Translations under genes and position numbers: made by a program
Origin: Chloroflexota bacterium
GTDB taxonomy: Bacteria > Chloroflexota > Anaerolineae > Aggregatilineales > Phototrophicaceae
DNA: 39,051 nucleotides
Assembly: GCA_026707745.1 (NCBI GenBank)
Contig: JAPOWG010000044.1
Span: 1-39,051, forward strand
Direction of reading: 5' to 3'
The notes under the pieces: model-generated
What the model was told of the DNA's origin: nothing
The model's input: only the letters and a program-made list of their open reading frames with translations
Databases searched by the model: none
Shown here: one piece after another, positions 16,142 through 24,940 of the stretch
How positions within the stretch are numbered: position 1 is the stretch's first letter
Layout of the letters: every line of letters starts with the position of its first letter

Positions 16142-16978
16142 CTACGGGAGCAAGCGCCGCGCCGCGTCCAGGCTCCGCGGCACGCCAACCCTCACCGGAT
16201 CATCCGCGCCTTCGTATTCCAACGACAGCCAACCGCTGTAGCCAATCTCGTCCAGCAGCGCGATCATCGCGGGCAAGTCCACCAAGCCCTCGCCGATCAC
16301 AGAACCGGTCAGCAGTCCTCCATCGAGATCGGCGACGACGTGACCCGGCTCGTCAGCAGCGGCGCGCCGCATGTCCTTCAAATGCACAAGCGCGATCAGG
16401 TCGGCCAGGTCCCGCGCCGCCTCGAGCGGATCTTGACCCACAGGCAGGAAGTTCCCCGTATCCAGGTTGACGCGCAGCGCCGGCGAGCCCACTCCCTCGA
16501 TGATGTCGTACAGCTGATCGCTGCGCCCGGCAAAGCGCCCGTGATTCTCCAGGGCCAGCGTGACGCCTAGACCTTTGGCATAGGCGGCGCCCGCCGACAA
16601 ACCCTCGAGGATCCAGGACATGCCTTCATCTTGGCTCAGTCCCTCCAGGTAACTCCCGCTAAACACGCGCATCAGGTTCACATCCAGGGCCAGCGCAATG
16701 TCCACGCCGCGCTTGAGCTCATCCAGTTCGCGCCGTCGGTCAGCCTCGTCGGGACGGATGAAGTTATTGCTGATCGAGTAGACCGCCAGTTCCAGACCGG
16801 CATCGGCTATCCGTTCCTTGGCCAGCGGTATCTCTCGCTCGGCATCGTCCCAAAAGACATCGAGAAGCTCGACGCCTGTCACCGCTTGCGACGCGGCGAA
16901 ATCGATGAAGCCCATCAGGTCTATCCGACCGGCTTTCACCGCCGACACCACGCTCCACATGCTCAAGCTCAGTTTCAT
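16142..16978 (-). CDS. Sugar phosphate isomerase/epimerase-like TIM barrel (AP_endonuc_2)
   Basis: The 278-aa protein is a xylose-isomerase-like TIM barrel. It shows the alternating strands of the family: [43 protein letters not shown] with the metal-ligand Glu, [11 protein letters not shown] with the metal Asp, LVHLKDM with the metal His, and WLSLEYEG with the final Glu. Such enzymes isomerise or epimerise sugars, keto-sugars or inositol derivatives. It overlaps the upstream Gfo/Idh/MocA dehydrogenase gene by four bases (ATGA), a pairing typical of pathways that oxidise a sugar or inositol and then isomerise the keto product. It is the last gene of the importer 2 operon. Confidence 0.92.
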   Translation of the reverse strand: MKLSLSMWSVVSAVKAGRIDLMGFIDFAASQAVTGVELLDVFWDDAEREIPLAKERIADAGLELAVYSISNNFIRPDEADRRRELDELKRGVDIALALDVNLMRVFSGSYLEGLSQDEGMSWILEGLSAGAAYAKGLGVTLALENHGRFAGRSDQLYDIIEGVGSPALRVNLDTGNFLPVGQDPLEAARDLADLIALVHLKDMRRAAADEPGHVVADLDGGLLTGSVIGEGLVDLPAMIALLDEIGYSGWLSLEYEGADDPVRVGVPRSLDAARRLLP

Positions 16979-17940
16979 GATCCGTTCCCCGCAGATTCAT
17001 ATGCGCTTTCGATCACCCGCATCACCGCCAGCCCGTCCGCGCCGGAAACAAGCGGCTCCTCCCCGCTTTCGACGCAGCTCAAGAAATGATCGGCCTGCGC
17101 CTCAAAACGATCGGGCGCGTCAAAGCGCTGCATCGTCCAGTCTTCGTCATCCGCCAGCCGATAGCGCAATCCGGCGTCGGCGTCATAGTCGATCACCGCC
17201 TGCCCTTCCGTCCCGTGAATCTTGACGATGGCCTCTGCGACCGGCGTCACCCAACTGCAGTTCAAGGAGCCGATGACGCCGCCTGCGCTTTTCACGAGCA
17301 AGGAGGCGCTGTCTTCCACCTCGATCGGCAGCGTCGTAGACACAGCAGCCTCGGTCCGCTCTATTTCGTCGCCGGTCAAGGCCCGGAAGATGTCAATGCT
17401 ATGCACCAGCGTGTCGATTAAGACGCCGCCGCCTGCGACATCCGCCTCGGTGAACCAGGATTTACCGGCGCGAGCAAAGCGAAAGGCGAAGCGATTCTCG
17501 ATCTGCACCAGCTCGCCCAGCTTACCGCCCCGAATGAGTTCTTGCGCCGCCTGCAAGGGCCGGTGAAAGCGATGACAGAAAGCGAACTGCAGCAGCGTGC
17601 CGCTCATGGCATCGACGATGGCCCCCGTCTCGGCCAGGGTCCGCGCCGGCGGTTTCTCGCAGAGTACGGCGATGTCGCGCGCTGCCCCCGCCCGAACCGC
17701 GGGCAAATGATATTTCGGCGGGGTACAGATGCTGACGGCATCGGGCTTCACAGCGTCCAGCATGGCTTCGGCGTCGGTGAAGACCTCTCCGCCATAGGTC
17801 GCCGCCTTTTCCCGCGCCGCGCTTTCAACAACATCGGCGATGCCTACAATTTCGCAACGTTGGGCATGGGCCGCATAGGCCCGCAAATGTATTCCAGCAA
17901 TACCACCCGCGCCGATCACCGCTATTCGTATTTTTGCCAT
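16975..17940 (-). CDS. Gfo/Idh/MocA family NAD(P)-dependent oxidoreductase
   Basis: This 321-aa protein has an N-terminal Rossmann domain with [13 protein letters not shown] (residues 6-18), [13 protein letters not shown] and the catalytic-lysine motif CEKPPA (Lys in the EKP triad), followed by the mixed alpha/beta C-terminal domain, including a [14 protein letters not shown] segment with the active-site Asp/His pair. Members oxidise sugars, inositols or their derivatives to keto compounds. AAAGGG precedes the ATG, and only 3 bp separate it from the upstream permease gene, so it is part of the importer 2 operon and likely acts on the imported sugar. Confidence 0.94.
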   Translation of the reverse strand: MAKIRIAVIGAGGIAGIHLRAYAAHAQRCEIVGIADVVESAAREKAATYGGEVFTDAEAMLDAVKPDAVSICTPPKYHLPAVRAGAARDIAVLCEKPPARTLAETGAIVDAMSGTLLQFAFCHRFHRPLQAAQELIRGGKLGELVQIENRFAFRFARAGKSWFTEADVAGGGVLIDTLVHSIDIFRALTGDEIERTEAAVSTTLPIEVEDSASLLVKSAGGVIGSLNCSWVTPVAEAIVKIHGTEGQAVIDYDADAGLRYRLADDEDWTMQRFDAPDRFEAQADHFLSCVESGEEPLVSGADGLAVMRVIESAYESAGNGS

Positions 17941-17943
17941 TCG

Positions 17944-18816
17944 CTACCCTTTCAAGCCGGTCAGCGCGATACCGCGCACGAATGTCTTCTGCGTGAAGAA
18001 GAAGAGCACGATCGTCGGCAGCATCGCCAGGGTCGAGGCCGCCATCATCAATTGCCACTGCGCGCCGTACATGTTCTGGAACAATTTCAAGCCCAGTGAG
18101 ATCGTCCAGTCCTGCTGATTCTGCAAATAAATCAAGGGTCCCAGGAAGTCGCGGTAGGTCTGCACGAAGGTGAAAAGCGCCACCACCGCCAGCGCCGGGC
18201 GCATCAGCGGAATCATCACATGCCACAAAATGCTCAACTCGCTCGCCCCGTCAATCCGCGCTGCATCGCTCAACTCCTGCGGGATCGTCAGCAAGAACTG
18301 ACGCAGAAGAAAAACATAAAGCGCGCTGCCGAAGAAATGTGGCACCACCAGCGGCAAAAATGTGCCCACCCAGCCCAAATCTTTGAAGATCAAATAGAGC
18401 GGGATCAAGGTCACCTGGGACGGCAGCATGATCGTGCTCAGGTAAATGAGAAAGACGATATTGCGACCGGGCCATTGAATCCGCGCGAAGCCATAAGCGA
18501 TGAAAGTGCAAGACAGCACCGTGCCCAGCACCGTCAAGCCGGAGATGGCAATCGTATTCCACATATAACGCCAGAAGGGAATGTAGGTGGTCGAATCGGC
18601 GAAATTATGCCATTGCGGGTTCGGCGGGATGATCGGCGGGGGCTGCGCGAAAATCTCCACATCCGTTTTCAGCGCCGTCACCAGCAGCCAATAGAGCGGG
18701 AAGATATAAGCGACCGCCATGATGATAACAATCGTATAAGCGATCGTGCGCTTGATCCGATCCTGAATGATGCGGTTTTCCTGCCAGCGGATGGCTGTCG
18801 TCACCTGCTTTGCCAA
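17944..18816 (-). CDS. Sugar ABC transporter permease, MalG type (importer 2)
   Basis: This permease of about 290 aa has six helices, the segment PPIIPPNPQWHNFADS after helix 1, the EAA loop SDAARIDGASELSILWHVMI and the standard ending VRGIALTGLKG. The start is unusual: TTG at 18816, only a base or two after GGAGG, or GTG at 18804; there is no in-frame Met near either. Helix 1 (TIVIIMAVAYIFPLYWLLV) is intact with both starts. It is separated by 84 bp from the MalF-type gene upstream and is followed at 3 bp by the dehydrogenase gene. Confidence 0.9.
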   Translation of the reverse strand: MAKQVTTAIRWQENRIIQDRIKRTIAYTIVIIMAVAYIFPLYWLLVTALKTDVEIFAQPPPIIPPNPQWHNFADSTTYIPFWRYMWNTIAISGLTVLGTVLSCTFIAYGFARIQWPGRNIVFLIYLSTIMLPSQVTLIPLYLIFKDLGWVGTFLPLVVPHFFGSALYVFLLRQFLLTIPQELSDAARIDGASELSILWHVMIPLMRPALAVVALFTFVQTYRDFLGPLIYLQNQQDWTISLGLKLFQNMYGAQWQLMMAASTLAMLPTIVLFFFTQKTFVRGIALTGLKG

Positions 18817-18900
18817 ACCTCCATTTTGCGCTAGCCGAGCGGGTTTACGGGATTCGCCTTCGCTCCGCGCAGTCCATATCGTCGGTTACGCGCCGAGCGG

Positions 18901-19827
18901 CTAATTCTCCGCGTGATAATAGACCCAGCGCGCCGTCTTGAACAAGAATAGCGTGGCTACAAGCACAATCATGAACAAAATCCAGGCTTGCGCGCTGGCA
19001 TAGCCCATCTTGAACTGCTGAAAGGCGGTTTGATACAAGTACATCGAATAGAACATCGCCGAGTTGGCGACGCCGCCCGCCGACCCGTCGCGCGTCGCCG
19101 TCATCACCCAGGCTTCTGTGAAGTATTGGAAATAACCGATCACGTTGACAATGATCGTGTAAAAGATCACCGGGCTGATCATCGGCAGCGTGATTCTAAA
19201 CGTCTTCTGAACTGCGTTCGCCCCGTCAAGCTCAGCCGATTCCAAGAGGTCATAAGGCACATCCTGCAAGCTGGCCAGATAGATCAGGATCGTATTGCCG
19301 CCGAACCAGGCGCCCATGAAGATCAGCGACGGCTTGACCCAGTTAGGGTCGGTCAACCAGCCGATAGGCGACAAACCGATAAACCGCAAGAACTCGTTCA
19401 AGATGCCGAACTGACCGTTGAAGATCCACAGCCAAACAATGGTCGAGGCGACCACGGGCGTGATCGACGGGACATAGAAGATGCTGCGATAGATTGACAG
19501 TCCCTTGATCTTGGTATTGAGCAGCAGCGCCATCAACATGTTGAAGACCAGGTGAATCGGCAAACCGATCAAGACCATGTACAGCGTATTCTGAATGCCG
19601 ATTTTGAAGACGCGGTCTTCCATAAGGAACAAATAATTGTTCAAGCCGACGTAACGAGGCGGCTGCAAAATGTTGTAGCGCGTGAAGCTGTATTGCAGCG
19701 ACTGAATGATCGGACCGATATTGAAGACGAAAAAACCGATGATCGCCGGGGAGATGAAGAGCAAGCCGACGACGAGAGACCGCCTCTGCCGCTTGGTGAG
19801 CCTGGGAATTCTAAGTGAGATGGTCAT
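18901..19827 (-). CDS. Sugar ABC transporter permease, MalF type (importer 2)
   Basis: The 308-aa permease opens with a basic stretch and then the helix LVVGLLFISPAIIGFFVF. It has a PPRYVGLNNYLFL loop, the EAA loop LESAELDGANAVQKTFRITL and six helices overall. The ATG at 19827 fits the family N-terminus; the region just upstream is the CCCC/GGGG hairpin tract at 19854-19880, which also takes the place of a normal leader. It follows the Tat-type binding-protein gene after 198 bp. Confidence 0.92.
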   Translation of the reverse strand: MTISLRIPRLTKRQRRSLVVGLLFISPAIIGFFVFNIGPIIQSLQYSFTRYNILQPPRYVGLNNYLFLMEDRVFKIGIQNTLYMVLIGLPIHLVFNMLMALLLNTKIKGLSIYRSIFYVPSITPVVASTIVWLWIFNGQFGILNEFLRFIGLSPIGWLTDPNWVKPSLIFMGAWFGGNTILIYLASLQDVPYDLLESAELDGANAVQKTFRITLPMISPVIFYTIIVNVIGYFQYFTEAWVMTATRDGSAGGVANSAMFYSMYLYQTAFQQFKMGYASAQAWILFMIVLVATLFLFKTARWVYYHAEN

Positions 19828-19853
19828 GGGGAGATGTTACCCCCATCCCCCAG

Positions 19854-19880
19854 CCCCTTCCCCCATCAAAGGGGAAGGGG
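19854..19880 (-). repeat. Stem-loop between binding-protein and permease genes (importer 2)
   Basis: CCCCTTCCCC (19854-19863) and GGGGAAGGGG (19871-19880) make a perfect 10-bp stem with a 7-nt loop. A second, looser pair (TCCCTCCCC 19958-19966 with GGGGAGGGA 19996-20004) lies nearer the binding-protein stop codon. Confidence 0.65.
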
Positions 19881-20025
19881 AGCTATTCGAGCGCTGTGCA
19901 GCATTTCGCTGGGCGGGCGATCACAAAGACGAAGTGAACCGATCGCCGCCGCAAAAGTCCCTCCCCCTTTGTGCGCCGCGCAGACACAGGCGGTCGGGGA
20001 GGGAGCGTAGGGTGGGGGCGAAGGC

Positions 20026-21318
20026 CTACATCATCGCCATGTCCAGCTCGCGCTGAACTTCCTCGGTGACGCGGTCCAGCGCTTCCTGTGCCGTCAGTTG
20101 ACCGGCTTTCACCGCTGTCTCGGCTTCGCCCAGGCGCGAATTGTAGAAGTCGTTCACCGGGATCTTGGGCGGACCAAAGGCATTCGGCCCGTTCAGCAAG
20201 TCCAGCGCCAGTTGGAAGCGATGATCGCTGACGAAGCGCTCCGCCGTCGCCGCCGCCACCTTGGGCGGGATATTCTGAATATTGAAGCAGAACTCGCCCA
20301 TATGCTCGTCTTCGCTCAGCCAACGGATGAACTCCCAAGCCGCGTCCGGATTGATCACGCCGGTAGGAATCGTGAAGACGCTGCCGCCGAAGGTGGTGGC
20401 GTTGGGACGACCGCCATCCGGATAGGGCGCCGCGATCATGTCCATCTCGAGATCGGGCGCGAACTTCTTCTGGAACTGGATGAACCATTCGCCGACTTGC
20501 TTGAAGCCTTCCTTGCCGACGAAGAAGGGATTCTGCGTGCTGAGGTAATCACCGAAACCGCTGGTGAAAGCCGCCACTTTTTCCGGCCCCAGCCGCGACC
20601 AATAACCGGCCATCCACTCCAAGGCCGCAACATTGGCCGGATCATTGGCCGTGATGGTCCCGCTGTCTTCGTCATATAAGCTGCCGCCGAAGACATGCGC
20701 CCACCAGGTGAGATTGGCCGGCAGCAGGCCGACGCGCTCGATGTTGCCATCGCTGTCGATGACCTCATAGGCTTGCGCAACTTCGTCAAGCTCGTCGATG
20801 CTGGTCGGTGGTTCGCTGAATCCCAGTTCCGCCATAGCCGGCGGCGAGAAAGCCAAGACGCGAGCGTTAGAAGTACACATCAAACCCCAAAGCTCGCCGT
20901 TATACCACCAGTTGTTCCACAGTTGCGGGAAATACTCCGAACCGTCTATGCCAGCCGCTTCCGCATAAGCGGTCAAGGGCGTCAAGGCGCCTTGCGAAGC
21001 GATCTGCACCAATTGGTGAAGCCAGACTGCCGAGACCACATCGGGCGGATTCCCGCCAGCGATAGCCGTCAGCACCTTCTCGTATTGGCCGAACACAGTC
21101 GTCATATTGACGTAGATATTCCCGTGCTCTTCGTTGAACTGATCGACCAGGCCCTGCAAAACATCAAACTCGAAGCCGCTCCAGCCCGTCCAATAATTGA
21201 GAAAAGCCTGCTCTTGCGCGTAGGTCAAACCGGCCGGCATGGCGGATATGCTCGCTGCCGTGCCCGCCGCCAAACTCGCCCGCAGGAAGTCCCGCCGCGA
21301 AATTCCTTTGTTAGTCAT
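20026..21318 (-). CDS. Extracellular solute-binding protein family 1, Tat-exported (importer 2)
   Basis: This 430-aa protein has a twin-arginine signal (SRRDFLRASLAAGTAASISA, residues 7-26) with a cleavage site near LTYAQ. The mature part is a family 1 binding protein: AFLNYWTGWSGFE, VDQFNEEHGNIYVNM and the late PDAAWEFIRWLSEDEHMG helix. The strong ribosome site AAGGAGTG precedes the ATG. It is the first gene of the minus-strand importer 2 operon. Of the window's binding proteins it alone uses Tat, meaning it may fold or bind a cofactor before export; the others have Sec signals. Confidence 0.93.
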   Translation of the reverse strand: MTNKGISRRDFLRASLAAGTAASISAMPAGLTYAQEQAFLNYWTGWSGFEFDVLQGLVDQFNEEHGNIYVNMTTVFGQYEKVLTAIAGGNPPDVVSAVWLHQLVQIASQGALTPLTAYAEAAGIDGSEYFPQLWNNWWYNGELWGLMCTSNARVLAFSPPAMAELGFSEPPTSIDELDEVAQAYEVIDSDGNIERVGLLPANLTWWAHVFGGSLYDEDSGTITANDPANVAALEWMAGYWSRLGPEKVAAFTSGFGDYLSTQNPFFVGKEGFKQVGEWFIQFQKKFAPDLEMDMIAAPYPDGGRPNATTFGGSVFTIPTGVINPDAAWEFIRWLSEDEHMGEFCFNIQNIPPKVAAATAERFVSDHRFQLALDLLNGPNAFGPPKIPVNDFYNSRLGEAETAVKAGQLTAQEALDRVTEEVQRELDMAMM

Positions 21319-21873
21319 AGTTCACTCCTTCATTTAATGTTTTACGTTATCCGTGAGCCCTGCCGGGCAATCACTGCCCGAATTGAGCGAATTGCAGCCT
21401 TTCGCATCCTATCTGTACTAGAATAAGAAGCATAGCCGCAACTATGGATGATTTTGACCCGCAACGGCGATTCTGTCAAATTCTCTTGGCGTTAGCAAAG
21501 TCGGGAGTCTGGCGATCCCTGGCGCCTGCCGCGTGGTCAGTTGCAGCCGCGCGGTCTTCTTATTTCCGCTGAAGCCAAAGACAGGACCTTACGCTTTGCG
21601 CAATAACGATGACGAACTCAAAAAATTGCAACGACGTACTCTATTTGCCAAGTCGCAATATAGTGCAATGAAATCTATTTAGTTATTGGCGCAGGCTATC
21701 TGGATAGAAGCCCGTCGTCTCGTGTTTGGTGTAAAGCACAGGCGATACTTTGCGCGGTTCTGTGACTGCAACTATGAGTTTAACAGTTGCGATATGAGCA
21801 AGTAAAACTTTATCGTGGGCACAGCGCTCCAACGTATGGATACTTCGATCCGTCACGCACCCCTTCGCCCCGT
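21319..21873. other. Gene-free region, no recognised features
   Basis: About 555 bp between the start of the Tat binding-protein gene and the tiny-ORF cluster. The right part is richer in A and T than its neighbours. It should hold the promoter of importer 2, but I see no convincing hexamer pair, repeat or RNA. Confidence 0.4.
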
Positions 21874-22050
21874 TTATTCCGCTTCATCCTCACTTGATGG
21901 CTCGTTCACCTCGTCAGATAGGCGTTCTAAGGTTTCTAATTGGCGCTGACTTTTAAGGAGCCGTGCACTGTCTAATTCAAGCAAGGACTTGTAAATCTCC
22001 GCGCGGACTTCGTTGCCGATGTCTCGACGAAGCTGTTCGTTGCTTGGCAT
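21874..22050 (-). CDS. Small charged helical protein (third of a tiny-ORF cluster)
   Basis: A 58-aa reading, MPSNEQLRRDIGNEVRAEIY onward, is rich in Glu, Leu, Arg and Lys with heptad-like leucines and an acidic tail (SSEDEAE); it looks like a short coiled coil. Its ATG lies inside the preceding ORF, in another frame, after CAGGAAA. It may be a separate coupled gene, or the natural continuation of the preceding membrane ORF after a -1/+1 shift: fused, they would give one N-terminal membrane helix plus a cytoplasmic coiled coil. No family recognised. Confidence 0.4.
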   Translation of the reverse strand: MPSNEQLRRDIGNEVRAEIYKSLLELDSARLLKSQRQLETLERLSDEVNEPSSEDEAE

Positions 22051-22150
22051 TTTCCTGATCTTCGGCCCACTTGAATAAGACAAACAATGCCGAAATAATT
22101 GCGGCAATGGACCCAAGGAATGCCGCAATCGTCGTCAGGTCAATATTCAT
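21977..22150 (-). CDS. Small single-helix membrane protein (second of a tiny-ORF cluster)
   Basis: A 57-aa reading whose first 30 residues form a clear membrane helix (TIAAFLGSIAAIISALFVLF) followed by KWAEDQENAK. After about residue 34 the composition becomes Arg/Ser-rich and unconvincing, just where the 21874-22050 frame becomes good, which argues for a frameshift or for overlapping genes. Its ATG directly follows the stop codon of the 44-aa ORF (TAGATG), so translation is probably coupled. Confidence 0.45.
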   Translation of the reverse strand: MNIDLTTIAAFLGSIAAIISALFVLFKWAEDQENAKQRTASSRHRQRSPRGDLQVLA

Positions 22151-22285
22151 CTAACCCGTCAGTCGGACTACTACTATGCTCATCAGGAACAGCGAGATGA
22201 CAAGCATTGTACTTACCCAAACCAAAACGAATGCGGTTGACAAGAACCGACGACGTCCCAGTGAAGTTCTTCCAGAGTTCTTCAT
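22151..22285 (-). CDS. Small single-helix membrane protein (first of a tiny-ORF cluster)
   Basis: A 44-aa ORF, too short for usual gene calling. It starts MKNSGRTSLGRRRFLSTA and continues as a strongly hydrophobic helix (FVLVWVSTMLVISLFLMSIV) ending VVRLTG. AAAGGAAG lies seven bases before the ATG, a good ribosome site. The Arg-rich N-terminus followed by one helix predicts an N-in membrane peptide. Function unknown. Confidence 0.45.
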   Translation of the reverse strand: MKNSGRTSLGRRRFLSTAFVLVWVSTMLVISLFLMSIVVVRLTG

Positions 22286-22714
22286 TGTACGACTTCCTTT
22301 CTCGGTTCAGAACTGACAAAGACTTGGCATTGCGTCGGCGCCGCATGGCACAAGAACCTGCAGTTGTGACCCCAATGTTGCCGGAATCAAGGTCGTAAAA
22401 CTACAATATCATAATGGTATTATATGTTCAAGAACTTGCCGCCAATGGGTGTCTTTCAGATTATTGGCACATCAAGCTCAATCCTTCAAAAAGCGACAAC
22501 TCTGTAGGGGCGAGCCGGTGGCTCGCCCAAATGTGAGATGTTGATTTCGGGCGACTCACAGAGTCGCCCCTACAGATCGTCATTTTATTCGTGATTTTTG
22601 CTGTCAGAATGGGTGGATAATGACGAAATTTGATACAGTGCCAATTATGCCAAAATATTGAAATACACCCGCGCCAATTCGCCACTGATAAGCTAGCAGT
22701 CCAGCAACTAAAGT
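22286..22714. other. Divergent intergenic region with an element copy
   Basis: This 429-bp stretch lies between the tiny-ORF cluster and the histidine kinase gene. It contains an AT-rich tract (22400-22435, with ATATAAT and TATGAT-like strings on the minus strand) that could be the cluster's promoter, and a complete 70-bp bipartite element at 22504-22573. No gene is seen. Confidence 0.5.
22504..22573 (+). repeat. 70-bp bipartite MITE-like element, copy 2
   Basis: Ends GTAGGGGCGA and TCGCCCCTAC. The two hairpins are GGGCGAGCC/GGCTCGCCC (loop GGT) and GGGCGACTC/GAGTCGCCC (loop ACA). It lies about 140 bp upstream of the histidine kinase gene. Confidence 0.8.
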
Positions 22715-24940
22715 ATGCAGTCATCCAAAGACAAATCCAGGGAACTGGAAAACCGCATGAACCTTGAGAGCAAGTCCCAAGAAAATCAGATGAAGCAAGA
22801 GTTCATGAATATCGCGCTGGCACTGGTGAGCCTGGCGCTTTGGGCTTTCATCGCGCTGGGCGACCTGTTGCCCGGCAGCTTGCCCAATATCATCATGTTT
22901 GACGCCGTCATCATGATCACGATCTGCGGCATCTGCTTTTTCATCAAATCACGCAGCTTCAACTTCGCCTGTACCTTCTTCGTCTTCTGCATCGCGCTTA
23001 TCGCCGCGCAGATCTATATCGCCAGCAGTTACACGCCCGTCCTGTATCTGATCCCGGCCAGCCTGATCATTGCCGTTATCTTGCTGCCTCTGCCCTGGAT
23101 CGCGCTATCGGCGGTCATCAACGCGCTCTTTATCCTGGCCTTCGCGCCAAGCCAGCACGCCTTTTTCCTTCTGGTCTTGATGACACTGCAACTGGCGATC
23201 GTCGGCACTCTCAAGCGCTACTTCGTCAAAGAGTTGGAAATCAGCCAAGGCTTTCAGGACTACGCGGCCGATCAAATGCGCGCCGCCCGCGAAAGCCGCG
23301 CCGAACTGGTGCTGATTTCCAAGCAGTTGCAGGAGACGCAAGAACGCCTGCGCGTCACTAACAAGAAGTTGGAAATCGCTTTTGAACAAGCTGAGGAATC
23401 CCGCCAACTCAAGGCGCGTTTCGCGGCGAACGTCAGCCATGAGTTGCGCACGCCCATCAATCTTATCGTCGGTTTCAGCGAAGTGATGATCCTGGCCCCG
23501 GAACTTTACGATCAGCCGCTGCCATCCAGTTATCGCGCCGATGTCCACGCTGTCTATCGCAACGCCAAACACCTGCAAAACCTGATCGACGATGTGCTCG
23601 ATATCTCCCAACTGGAAGCGCGGCACCTGGCCATCGTCAAACAGAAAGCCAGCCTGAGCGACTGCCTGCGCGAATCCGCCAATATGGTCGCGGACTTGAT
23701 CGGTAAAAAGGGGCTGGATTTTCAACTGGATATCCCTGACGACCTGCCGGACCTGTGGTTCGACCCCGTGCGCATCCGGCAGATACTGCTGAATCTGCTC
23801 GTCAACGCCACGCGCTTCACCAGCCAGGGCGGCATCACAATTGCCGTAGCGGTCGAAGATGATCAAGTGGTCACCAGCGTCATCGATACCGGCATCGGTT
23901 TGAGCCAAGACGATATCAAGCGCGTCTTTGAGGAGTTCTATCAAGTCGAGGGCGGCGCGCCTTTCGTCGACAAGGGCTCCGGCCTTGGGCTGACGCTCAG
24001 CCGCGAGCTGATTCGCCTGCACGGCGGCGAGATGAGCGCGAGCAGCGCTGGCGTCGCTGGCGGGGGCAGCCGCTTTTCCTTCTCGCTGCCGACCACCAGC
24101 AACCTGGTCTCTCAGATGCCGATCTGGGACCAGCCGAGCAAGACAGCCAGCGCTGAAAAGCGCGTCCTGGTCGTCGACGACGACGAAGCGATCACGACCT
24201 TTTTTGCGCGCTATCTGAAGGCGCATAATGTCGTCGCCTGCAATAGCGAAGTCCAGGCGCTGCGCAACATCGACGAGTTCGAACCGGACGTGCTGCTGCT
24301 GGCGCAGAATCACCAATATCAGCGCCTCAAAGAGCGAATCGACGCCCTCGATCTTGCGCTGAACGTCATCACCTTGCCCATGCCCAGCGGCCGCGCGGCC
24401 ATCCGACAGCGCGGCATCAGCGATTACCTGGTCAAGCCGGTTTCCCGCGAAATGCTGCAGAAAGCGCTCGCTCGCTACGGCGAGGCAGCGACTTCGATCA
24501 TGATCATCGACGATAACCGAGACATCGTCCGCCTCTTCACGCGGACGCTGCGCAGCCTCGATGAGCGCTACCGCGTCCGCGCGGCTTATGGCGGCGCAGA
24601 CGGCATCGCCATGATGGAACGCGAGCCACCCGAACTATTGATCCTCGATGTGCTGATGCCCGGTATGGACGGATTCGCTGTGATCGAAGCCATGCGCGGT
24701 GTGCCCAAGCTGCGCGATATCCCGATCATTCTGGTATCGGCCAAGGGCGCCAGCGAATCAATCACGCCCAATATCTACGGGGATATTACGCTGGCGCGCA
24801 AAGGCGGCTATTCACCGATAGAGTTGGTCAGCAGCGTCCAGGCGCTTATCGACGGCATCCGACATCCGGCGAATCCGGATTTGACGCGGACGCGCGGCGC
24901 GGCCACGGGCGCCTTAAATGGAGGAGGTGACGCTCGATGA
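22715..24940 (+). CDS. Membrane hybrid histidine kinase with a degenerate and an intact receiver domain
   Basis: The 741-aa protein has about six membrane helices (residues 30-170), a coiled coil (175-238), a HisKA dimerisation domain with phospho-acceptor His242 in NVSHELRTP, and a GHKL ATPase domain (LLNLLVNATRF, VIDTGIGL, GSGLGLTLSRELIRLHGG). Two receiver domains follow. The first (about 476-590) keeps VLVVDDDEA and the Lys in YLVKPVS but has LLLAQNH where the phospho-Asp should be, so it cannot be phosphorylated in the usual way. The second (about 595-720) has Asp645 in ILDVLMPGMDG. No extracellular sensor domain is evident, so the membrane helices may sense. An alternative start is ATG 22757. 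Its end overlaps the NamZ-type gene by four bases. Confidence 0.93.
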   Translation: MQSSKDKSRELENRMNLESKSQENQMKQEFMNIALALVSLALWAFIALGDLLPGSLPNIIMFDAVIMITICGICFFIKSRSFNFACTFFVFCIALIAAQIYIASSYTPVLYLIPASLIIAVILLPLPWIALSAVINALFILAFAPSQHAFFLLVLMTLQLAIVGTLKRYFVKELEISQGFQDYAADQMRAARESRAELVLISKQLQETQERLRVTNKKLEIAFEQAEESRQLKARFAANVSHELRTPINLIVGFSEVMILAPELYDQPLPSSYRADVHAVYRNAKHLQNLIDDVLDISQLEARHLAIVKQKASLSDCLRESANMVADLIGKKGLDFQLDIPDDLPDLWFDPVRIRQILLNLLVNATRFTSQGGITIAVAVEDDQVVTSVIDTGIGLSQDDIKRVFEEFYQVEGGAPFVDKGSGLGLTLSRELIRLHGGEMSASSAGVAGGGSRFSFSLPTTSNLVSQMPIWDQPSKTASAEKRVLVVDDDEAITTFFARYLKAHNVVACNSEVQALRNIDEFEPDVLLLAQNHQYQRLKERIDALDLALNVITLPMPSGRAAIRQRGISDYLVKPVSREMLQKALARYGEAATSIMIIDDNRDIVRLFTRTLRSLDERYRVRAAYGGADGIAMMEREPPELLILDVLMPGMDGFAVIEAMRGVPKLRDIPIILVSAKGASESITPNIYGDITLARKGGYSPIELVSSVQALIDGIRHPANPDLTRTRGAATGALNGGGDAR

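Noticed and set aside
22140..22346. A 68-aa minus-strand ORF overlapping the tiny-ORF cluster
   Set aside because: It overlaps the 44-aa ORF in another frame, begins with an Arg run and lacks a good ribosome site; the 44-aa frame has both a strong ribosome site and a membrane helix.
23105..24316. A 403-aa open frame antisense to the histidine kinase
   Set aside because: The sense strand has complete HisKA, ATPase and receiver motifs; the antisense reading shows no motif and typical shadow composition.
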